The position numbers were made by a program, and so were the translations under genes. 8,638 nt of DNA, taken from an uncultured Peptococcaceae bacterium (GTDB lineage Bacteria > Bacillota > Peptococcia > Peptococcales > Peptococcaceae). The DNA lies in assembly GCA_902496505.1 (NCBI GenBank), contig CABVBB010000057.1, positions 1-8,638 of the forward strand. The letters are read 5' to 3'. Shown here piece after piece: positions 1 through 5,514 of the stretch; position 1 is the first letter of the stretch; the number at the start of each line of letters is the position of its first letter. The notes beneath the pieces were generated by a model. It worked only from the letters and a program-made list of their open reading frames with translations. It searched no databases and was not told the origin of the DNA.

Positions 1-2
1 AA

Positions 3-1580
3 GTCGAACTGCGTTTGGCCAATGGTTATGTGCATACCATCACGATCACCACGGGTCCTTTAAATCCTGAAGTGCCTCTGTCCATCTCCTGCAAAGCCAA
101 TGCAGAGTATATGCAGGATAATTTGATCTTCACCACCGCTTCCATGCGTTCCAAACCAGCAGGCTATGACTACAAAGGCGACCTGCGCTGGTATTCTGAT
201 GAAAACCTGTGCTGGGATATCAAACGCCTGCCCAATGGCCATGTCTTCATCGGTACACAGCGTTTGACCGGTATGCCTTACTATGTCAGCGGCATTTATG
301 AAATGGCTTGGAGCGGCAAAGTCTTCAAAGAATATCGTCTCCCCGGCGGCTATCATCATGATGCGATCTTCATGGAAGACGGCAATATCTTAGCCCTGAC
401 CGAAAATCCCCACACCAACACCGTTGAAGACGTCTGCGTGCTTTTGGACAAAAACACCGGTGAGATCCTCAAGAAATGGGACTACAAAGACGTTCTGCCG
501 CAGTATCCTGTCGCTGGTTCCGGCAGCCAGGACGAGCATGACTGGTTCCACAACAACGCTGTTTGGTATGACAAGAAGACCAACAGCCTGACCTTATCCG
601 GCCGTCATAAAGACGCTGTGATCAACTTGGATTATGAGACGGGCAAATTGAACTGGATCATCGGTGACCCAGAAGGCTGGCCAGAAGATATGCAGAAATA
701 CTTCTTCACCCCGGTTGGCGACGGTGAATTCGACTGGCAGTATGAGCAGCATGCCTGCATGGTCCTGCCGGACGGTGACATCATGCTCTTCGACAATGGT
801 CACTGGAGAAGCAAAGTCAAAGAAAAATACATCCCCAACAGCCAGAACTTCTCCCGCGGCGTGCGCTATCGCATCGACACCGAGAAGATGACCATCGAGC
901 AGATCTGGCAGTATGGTAAAGAGAGAGGCGCAGAATTCTTCTCCCCGTATATCTGCAACGTAGAATATTATGATGAAGGCCATTATATGGTCCACTCCGG
1001 CGGTATCGGCTACTTCGACGGCAAACCCTGCGAAGGTTTGGCTGCTATGATGATGATGGGCCCAGACGGCGACAAAGTCGAACTGCGTTCTATCACCTGC
1101 GAATTGGTCAATGATGAATTGGTCTATGAATTGCAGATCCCAGCCAATAACTACCGCGCAGAGAAATTGCCTTTATACTATGCCGGCGAAGAAGCTGAGC
1201 TGGGCGAAGGCGAACTCTTGGGCCACATGGGCGTGACCAAAGAAGTCAAAGCCAAGCTGCCTGCTGCCAGCGCTGGTGAACTGCCTGAGCATTATGAAGC
1301 CAAAGTGCTGGAAGAAGACGACCGTATCCAATTCAGCGCTATCTTTGAAGAAGGCGAATACGCGATGCTGGTTTTGGCTGGCACAGACGGCAGCGAGCAC
1401 AAATATGCCATCAGCACAGTCGCTCAAGATTTCCAGGCCATGTGCGTCGGTACCTTCCAGAAAGCTAATCCGCAAAGTGTCGATGTGTTCGTCAACAAAG
1501 ACGGCCTGAGCGGCAGCTATGCAGTGAAAGTCCTCTGCGAAGACAAACTGTATGACACAGGTGTGACCATCCAAGCATAA
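3..1580 (+). CDS. assT: Arylsulfate sulfotransferase (AssT) family protein, 5'-truncated by window edge
   Basis: PAPS-independent sulfuryl transfer between phenols, normally extracytoplasmic. The frame is open from base 3. The first possible start, TTG at 15, has no ribosome-binding site, and alignment with the two full-length paralogs downstream shows about 150 residues missing (signal peptide and N-terminal domain), so the gene begins upstream. Numbering from the TTG, the active-site pattern is complete: H114-H115, D176-W-F-H179-N-N181, S-G-R197 exactly 18 residues after H179, and Y-E-Q-H246. In E. coli AssT the counterparts are His252, His356/Asn358, Arg374 (also 18 after His356) and the sulfated nucleophile His436. 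F-D-N-G, S-R-G-V-R-Y and W-Q-Y-G-K-E-R-G follow. It differs from its neighbours: the Arg-to-His loop is only 49 residues (90-91 in the paralogs), and the C-terminus is a different beta-rich segment with no stalk domain. The gene ends in a strong terminator. Family call is secure; the substrate is unknown. Confidence 0.9.
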   Translation, partial: VELRLANGYVHTITITTGPLNPEVPLSISCKANAEYMQDNLIFTTASMRSKPAGYDYKGDLRWYSDENLCWDIKRLPNGHVFIGTQRLTGMPYYVSGIYEMAWSGKVFKEYRLPGGYHHDAIFMEDGNILALTENPHTNTVEDVCVLLDKNTGEILKKWDYKDVLPQYPVAGSGSQDEHDWFHNNAVWYDKKTNSLTLSGRHKDAVINLDYETGKLNWIIGDPEGWPEDMQKYFFTPVGDGEFDWQYEQHACMVLPDGDIMLFDNGHWRSKVKEKYIPNSQNFSRGVRYRIDTEKMTIEQIWQYGKERGAEFFSPYICNVEYYDEGHYMVHSGGIGYFDGKPCEGLAAMMMMGPDGDKVELRSITCELVNDELVYELQIPANNYRAEKLPLYYAGEEAELGEGELLGHMGVTKEVKAKLPAASAGELPEHYEAKVLEEDDRIQFSAIFEEGEYAMLVLAGTDGSEHKYAISTVAQDFQAMCVGTFQKANPQSVDVFVNKDGLSGSYAVKVLCEDKLYDTGVTIQA

Positions 1581-1598
1581 CAGAAGCTGTTTATTTCT

Positions 1599-1631
1599 GG
1601 CTGCGCAAACTATTTTGCGCAGCCTTTTTTT
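1599..1631 (+). terminator. Intrinsic terminator after the first AssT gene
   Basis: A perfect 11-bp stem, GGCTGCGCAAA paired with TTTGCGCAGCC, encloses a CTAT loop and is followed directly by seven T residues. It begins 19 bases after the TAA at 1578-1580. It should end the first AssT transcript and so separate it from the regulator gene 40 bases downstream. Confidence 0.92.
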
Positions 1632-1638
1632 AGCTTTA

Positions 1639-1650
1639 CGGCATGTGCCG
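1639..1650. promoter_or_regulatory. 12-bp palindrome just upstream of the LysR-type gene
   Basis: CGGCATGTGCCG is a perfect 12-bp palindrome lying between the upstream terminator and the regulator's Shine-Dalgarno (AAAGGAGG at 1658-1665). LysR-type genes are often autoregulated, so this could be a protein-binding site, but it is short and could be chance. I see no convincing promoter in the 40 bases between the terminator and the gene. Transcription may start inside the end of the preceding gene or come from read-through. Confidence 0.25.
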
Positions 1651-1671
1651 CGTGATGAAAGGAGGGAGCAT

Positions 1672-2643
1672 ATGCGCATCGAACAGCTGCAAGATATTGT
1701 AGAGGTCGATAGGACCCATTCGCTGACCAAAGCAGCAGAAAATCTCTATGTCACTCAGCCCTCGCTGACCATTGCCATCAATACTTTGGAAGCCGAACTA
1801 GGCGTGCAATTATTTGTGCGCAGCAAATATGGCACCATGACCACCGATGAAGGCAGACGGGTCGTCGCCTTGGCCAAGGAGATCCTGGAGCGGGTGGAAG
1901 CCATCCGCGATGCAGAGTTCCGGCAGACCAACCATATTGAGATATTGACCATCCCAGCGCTTAACAGCAGCATCGTAGCCGATGCTGTGGGGGTGTGGAA
2001 AGATACAGAAGGCCTCTCCATCAATATCACCGAAGGCAAAGTCAGCGATATCATCAGCCAATTCATTGAGCACAATTATTTTCAGCTGCGCTGCTTCTGC
2101 TTATGCACCATGAGTGACGAAGTGATCGATTTTTTCAGACGCCGCTTCCAGGAGAAAAAAATATCCTATCAAGTCCTGGGGCATGACCGCATGGTCTGCC
2201 TGGCCAGCCATGCGGATCCGCTCAGCACCAGCCGCACCGTGACCAAAGAAGCAGCCGCCAAGCGGCCTTATCTGGAGTATCAATATGACAGCGGCAATAG
2301 TCATGAAGATATTTCAGCCAAGCTGGATTTTAACGATGGCTATCGCGCACTGGCTCAAGGCGGCAGCCGGATGCGGGTCTGTACGATGGAGATACTGCGG
2401 CAGCTGATCGTGCAGGGCATGGGCGTGGCTGTGATGCCCAGCATCGTTGAAAATAAGGATCATTATTTTCAGGAGGGTGCTATTCAGTTGATGGATTTCG
2501 TAGATCTGGATATGCCTATGACGTATTATGTCTTATATAATGAGCAGATCCCTTTAAACGATCAGGAAAAACAATTTTTGGCGCAGTTACAGGCTGGTAT
2601 CAGCGCCTGGGAACAAAAAATGCAGCAGTACCTTGCTAAATGA
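1672..2643 (+). CDS. LysR-type transcriptional regulator
   Basis: A 323-residue DNA-binding regulator, the usual length for LysR proteins. The start is ATG at 1672, chosen because AAAGGAGG lies 6 bases upstream; the frame stays open further upstream to 1615 but passes into the terminator. Residues 1-60 form the winged helix-turn-helix: M-R-I-E-Q-L-Q, the recognition region S17-L-T-K-A-A-E-N-L-Y-V-T-Q-P-S-L-T around 17-33, then L-E-x-E-L-G-x-Q-L-F-x-R at 39-50. The remainder is the periplasmic-binding-like effector domain, including the typical G-M-G-V-A-V-M-P-S at 249-257. It lies between the first AssT gene and the tandem AssT pair, all on the same strand, rather than divergent from its target as is classical. 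By position it probably controls the AssT genes, perhaps in response to an aromatic or sulfated compound. That role is inference; the family assignment is firm. Confidence 0.95.
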   Translation: MRIEQLQDIVEVDRTHSLTKAAENLYVTQPSLTIAINTLEAELGVQLFVRSKYGTMTTDEGRRVVALAKEILERVEAIRDAEFRQTNHIEILTIPALNSSIVADAVGVWKDTEGLSINITEGKVSDIISQFIEHNYFQLRCFCLCTMSDEVIDFFRRRFQEKKISYQVLGHDRMVCLASHADPLSTSRTVTKEAAAKRPYLEYQYDSGNSHEDISAKLDFNDGYRALAQGGSRMRVCTMEILRQLIVQGMGVAVMPSIVENKDHYFQEGAIQLMDFVDLDMPMTYYVLYNEQIPLNDQEKQFLAQLQAGISAWEQKMQQYLAK

Positions 2644-2651
2644 ATAGGCGC

Positions 2652-2685
2652 AAAGCGGAGCAGTGCAGACTGTCTCCGCTTTTTT
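2652..2685 (+). terminator. Intrinsic terminator after the LysR-type gene
   Basis: AAAGCGGAG pairs with CTCCGCTTT (9 bp), with an inner CAGT/ACTG helix closed by GCAG and one bulged T. The 3' arm runs into a T tract ending at 2685. It begins 8 bases after the stop codon and isolates the regulator from the first full-length AssT gene. Confidence 0.88.
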
Positions 2686-2720
2686 AGCGTCTTAAAGCAA
2701 ATGTTGGAACATAAAAATCA

Positions 2721-2736
2721 TTTATGGATCTATAAG
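2721..2736. promoter_or_regulatory. Candidate operator dyad upstream of the first full-length AssT gene
   Basis: TTTATGGATCTATAAG keeps a TTAT-N6-ATAA dyad. An ungapped 34-base alignment links this stretch to the one upstream of the second paralog, where the dyad is perfect. It is centred about 54 bases before the predicted transcription start, a common place for LysR-family binding sites. That the neighbouring LysR protein binds here is inference. Confidence 0.4.
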
Positions 2737-2745
2737 CAGCCTATA

Positions 2746-2776
2746 TTACCATGAGAAAGATACGATAAATTATAAT
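2746..2776 (+). promoter_or_regulatory. Predicted promoter of the first full-length AssT gene
   Basis: A perfect -10 TATAAT sits at 2771-2776, inside a 23-base block found with one change upstream of the second paralog. The best -35 candidate is TTACCA at 2746-2751 (4 of 6 consensus bases, 19-base spacer). A weak -35 with a long spacer fits a promoter that needs an activator. The predicted start is near 2783. Confidence 0.6.
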
Positions 2777-2782
2777 GATACA

Positions 2783-2956
2783 TAAGTATATTTAATATGA
2801 TCATAGCGGCTGGAAAGCGATCGAACAAGCTTGCCGATTGGCTTTTGAACGTCAAAAAGATAGGGAGGGAGGAAGCAAGACAAACGTATAGGGATGCGGG
2901 GACAAAAGATTTGGGGATATCGCCCGTTGAATAAAAAAATTTAGGAGGAAAAGATA
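2783..2956 (+). promoter_or_regulatory. Long conserved 5' leader of the first full-length AssT gene
   Basis: About 174 untranslated bases separate the predicted start from ATG 2957. Blocks shared with the second paralog's leader include GAACAAGC (2823-2830) and a 41-base block from about 2878 to 2918 containing GATTTGGGGAT. A short frame starting at ATG 2894 (16 codons, ending TAG at 2942) aligns in frame with one in the other leader, but has no well-spaced ribosome-binding site. AGGAGG at 2943-2948 serves the main gene. I recognise no known riboswitch. Confidence 0.4.
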
Positions 2957-5233
2957 ATGAAGATTTGGAGTAAAGAAAAACTGAAGAAAACTTTTGCTGC
3001 AGCCACCTTGGCAGCCTTTGTCGCAGGAGGGACCATTCTCCCGGCAGCGCCAGCTTATGCAGCGGATTCCACCCATATCACAGAAGAGCAGCAGGCCAAA
3101 TTCTCCGACAGTTCCTGGATCCAGGATCAGGCTGATCGTGAGCAAAAGATGGAAAAGACTTTCCAGGCTGGCCAGTACACTGCGCAAGCACCGTATGTCG
3201 TGACTGACCCCTACGGCAATAATCCACTCTCTGCCTTAGTCATGTTCAAAACACCGACCGAGACCAAAGTCAGTGTCAAGATAGAGATCCCAGCGGATAA
3301 GTCTGGCGCTTACGATGCGGAGAGCACTGTGAGCTTTGACTTCAAGGAGTATACCAAAGACCACTACATTCCAGTATACGCGCTCTTTGACGGCAAAAAC
3401 ACTGTCACCATGACTGTGACCGACAAAGCGGGCAAGGTGGAGACGTATGCAGTGCCGATCACCACGACTCTGCCGGAAAAATATAATATCACTGCCAATA
3501 TGGTCACCATGGATCAAAACGCAGTCAAAAAAGACGGTTTAAACTTTGTCTGCTGTCTGTCTGGCGTGGCTGGCGGCATTGCTGCATTCGACTATAACGG
3601 CAACTATCGTGCAGTATTTACCAACAGCGGTATGAGCCGGATCTGGGATATGCCGAATGGTCACATTGGCTATGAAAGCGGCAATATGTTGAGAGGCTAT
3701 TACAGCACCGCTATTTTAGAAAGTGACATGATGGGCAAAGTTTATCAGAAATACCTGGTCAGCGGTGTTCACCATGAATTCATCCAGTTGGAAAACGGCA
3801 ACTATCTGGCAGATGCTGAGCTGCCCAATGCCAATACCACCGAAGACTACTTTGTCGAGCTGGACAAAAATACCGGTAAAGCCGTTCGTGACTGGTGGTT
3901 GAAAGACAGCTTCCAGTTAAACAAATACGAAGGTGATGCTTATTATGGCTCTGGTGAAGGCTCTCCAGGCGGCGTTATCGAAGACTGGGCTCATGTCAAC
4001 TCCTTCGTCCAGGTACCAGGTGAAGATGCGATCTGGTTCAGCGCCCGCCATCAGGATGGTATGTACAAGCTGAATCTGAAGACCAACCAGATCGATGCGA
4101 TCATCGCCGAAAACAATGATGCTAACTTCAAAGCGGAATTCAGCGCTAAACGGCTGACCCCAGTCATCACCCAGGCCGATGGCTCGGTCATCACCGTCGA
4201 TGAATGGTGGCAGAACAACAAAGAGCTGAACCCCACTGGCGCAGCGATCGATTGGCACAATCCAGACGATCCATACTTCAAGATCGAAAATACACCATTT
4301 GAATATACCTATGGCCAGCATGGTATCAGCCTGCTGCCCAACGGCGACATCTTCGTCTTTGATAATGGCGACGGCCGTTCCAAAGACCCCAACAAATTTA
4401 TTACTCAGAAAGCAGAAAGTGCAGCCCGTGAAACGATGAAGACGGCTGATAAGAACAGCGCTGAATACAAAGAAGCGCTGGCCACCAATTACAGTCGAGC
4501 CGTCATCTATCGTTACGATGAAAAAGCCGGCACGGTAGAGCAATTATGGCAGTACGGCAAAGAGCGCGGTATGGAGCTCTACTCCATGTTTATCTGCGAC
4601 GTGGACTATCTGGGGCCAAATCATTATCTGATCGACTTCGGCGGTGCCCGCAGTGGAGCTACTATGCAGGAAGGTTCCTATGCTCGTGTGATCGAGATCT
4701 TGGACGGCCAAGTCATCAATGAGATGAATGTCAACAGTAACTGCTACCGTGCAGAGCGTTTAGCTCCCTACTATGGCGTGACTGGCGAGTATGAGCTCAA
4801 CAAAGTCCAGGGCGTTCAAAAAGGTGAGCTGCTCATGGAACGTGCAGTTCTGCCTGGCGCTGATACCGACAAAGTGACCATGAAGATCGGCGAAAAAGAA
4901 TACTTCACCTACAATGGCGGCGCTGATATGGATGCAGCTCCCTATCTGGATGGCAGCAGCCGGACCATGATCCCGGTACGCTATGCCGGCAGAGCTTTGG
5001 GTGCAAGTGTCGTCTGGGATGCTGATACCCAGACCGTCACCGTCAAAGCTGGCGATAACACGGCAGTCTTCACCATTGGCTCCAATGAAATGGTCGTCAA
5101 TGGCGAAACAAAAACGATCGATACCGCAGCGGTGATCCAAGATGGCCGCACCATGCTGCCTCTGCGAGCAGCAGCAGAAGCGCTGGGCGCGACTGTCGAC
5201 TATGCTGACGGCGTCATCACCATCAATAAATAA
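2957..5233 (+). CDS. assT: Exported arylsulfate sulfotransferase with C-terminal stalk domain (paralog A)
   Basis: A 758-residue extracytoplasmic enzyme predicted to move sulfate from an aryl sulfate to an acceptor phenol. The start is ATG 2957 with AGGAGG 8 bases upstream. Residues 1-35 are a Sec signal peptide (basic start, hydrophobic core, A-Y-A before cleavage at A36). The AssT N-terminal beta domain spans roughly 72-172 with P-Y-G-N-N-P at 85-90. The propeller follows at about 190-625. Active-site candidates are H272/H273, H346 with N348 in D-W-A-H-V-N, R364 (18 after H346) and H455 in Y-G-Q-H as the likely sulfohistidine nucleophile. The stalk domain ('copper amine oxidase N-terminal-like', PF07833 type) covers about 640-758, with repeats at R-T-M-I-P-V-R and R-T-M-L-P-L-R. 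The E. coli Cys418-Cys424 loop disulfide has no equivalent. Odd features are the adjacent cysteines C199-C200 and a glycine-rich insert just before D-W-A-H, both absent from paralog B. Probably monocistronic. Confidence 0.94.
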   Translation: MKIWSKEKLKKTFAAATLAAFVAGGTILPAAPAYAADSTHITEEQQAKFSDSSWIQDQADREQKMEKTFQAGQYTAQAPYVVTDPYGNNPLSALVMFKTPTETKVSVKIEIPADKSGAYDAESTVSFDFKEYTKDHYIPVYALFDGKNTVTMTVTDKAGKVETYAVPITTTLPEKYNITANMVTMDQNAVKKDGLNFVCCLSGVAGGIAAFDYNGNYRAVFTNSGMSRIWDMPNGHIGYESGNMLRGYYSTAILESDMMGKVYQKYLVSGVHHEFIQLENGNYLADAELPNANTTEDYFVELDKNTGKAVRDWWLKDSFQLNKYEGDAYYGSGEGSPGGVIEDWAHVNSFVQVPGEDAIWFSARHQDGMYKLNLKTNQIDAIIAENNDANFKAEFSAKRLTPVITQADGSVITVDEWWQNNKELNPTGAAIDWHNPDDPYFKIENTPFEYTYGQHGISLLPNGDIFVFDNGDGRSKDPNKFITQKAESAARETMKTADKNSAEYKEALATNYSRAVIYRYDEKAGTVEQLWQYGKERGMELYSMFICDVDYLGPNHYLIDFGGARSGATMQEGSYARVIEILDGQVINEMNVNSNCYRAERLAPYYGVTGEYELNKVQGVQKGELLMERAVLPGADTDKVTMKIGEKEYFTYNGGADMDAAPYLDGSSRTMIPVRYAGRALGASVVWDADTQTVTVKAGDNTAVFTIGSNEMVVNGETKTIDTAAVIQDGRTMLPLRAAAEALGATVDYADGVITINK

Positions 5234-5239
5234 TTTACG

Positions 5240-5289
5240 ATACAGCAAGAGACAAAGGCTATTTGTGCCTTTGTCTCTTTGTGCTGTAT
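5240..5289 (+). terminator. Long hairpin after paralog A, likely terminator
   Basis: ATACAGCA plus AGAGACAAAGGC pair with GCCTTTGTCTCT and TGCTGTAT, interrupted only by a TTG bulge on the 3' side. The loop is TATTTGT. The run of T after the inner stem is only three bases, so this is not a textbook rho-independent site. It corresponds in position and sequence (AGAGACAAAG, TTGTCTCTTT, GTGCT) to the terminator after paralog B, which supports a termination or 3'-end-protecting role. Confidence 0.65.
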
Positions 5290-5297
5290 AAAAGTTG

Positions 5298-5313
5298 TTT
5301 ATAGGGCTATAAA
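5298..5313. promoter_or_regulatory. Candidate operator: perfect dyad upstream of paralog B
   Basis: TTTATAG-GG-CTATAAA is a perfect 7-bp inverted repeat with a 2-base centre, ending 9 bases before the -35 and centred about 53 bases before the predicted start. The matching stretch upstream of paralog A sits at the same distance. The neighbouring LysR protein is the natural candidate ligand, but the 2-base centre is not the classic T-N11-A spacing. Confidence 0.45.
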
Positions 5314-5322
5314 AACTAAGTA

Positions 5323-5352
5323 TTTCCATGAAATGGTTTGATAAATTATAAT
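5323..5352 (+). promoter_or_regulatory. Predicted promoter of paralog B
   Basis: TTTCCA (5323-5328, 4 of 6 consensus) and a perfect TATAAT (5347-5352) are 18 bases apart, and the predicted start is near 5359. The -10 block matches that of paralog A in 22 of 23 bases (5340-5362 against 2764-2786). The weak -35 again suggests that activation is needed. Confidence 0.6.
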
Positions 5353-5358
5353 AATACA

Positions 5359-5514
5359 TAAGCAATAGAACGACTGAGATCCGGTCAGAACAAGCAAAGA
5401 CCCATCCAGCCCAGAGAAAAAGCTGAGAAAGGAGGGGCGAGACAAAACGCATGGGGATACGGAAACAAGCGATTTGGGGATCGACAGCAAGTTAAACATG
5501 AGGAGGAAAAATTT
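5359..5514 (+). promoter_or_regulatory. Long conserved 5' leader of paralog B
   Basis: About 156 untranslated bases, homologous in blocks to the leader of paralog A: GAACAAGC at 5388-5395, then a purine-rich stretch and a 42-base block at about 5440-5481 ending GATTTGGGGAT. A 14-codon frame (ATG 5451, TAA 5493-5495) lies here, downstream of AAAGGAGG at 5427-5434. The 15-base gap is long for efficient initiation. AGGAGG at 5501-5506 serves the main gene, 8 bases before its ATG. Confidence 0.4.

Noticed and set aside
15..17. TTG at 15 as the true start of the first AssT gene
   Set aside because: There is no ribosome-binding site, the frame is open upstream to the window edge, and about 150 N-terminal residues seen in the paralogs would be missing.
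2842..2859. CTTTTGA-ACG-TCAAAAAG inverted repeat in the leader of paralog A
   Set aside because: The repeat is imperfect (one extra A) and is not present in the homologous leader of paralog B, so a regulatory role has no support.
4881..5233. Reading the C-terminal domain as evidence for a copper-dependent amine oxidase
   Set aside because: The 'copper amine oxidase N-terminal' domain is a structural add-on found in many unrelated exported Bacillota proteins. No amine oxidase catalytic domain is present.
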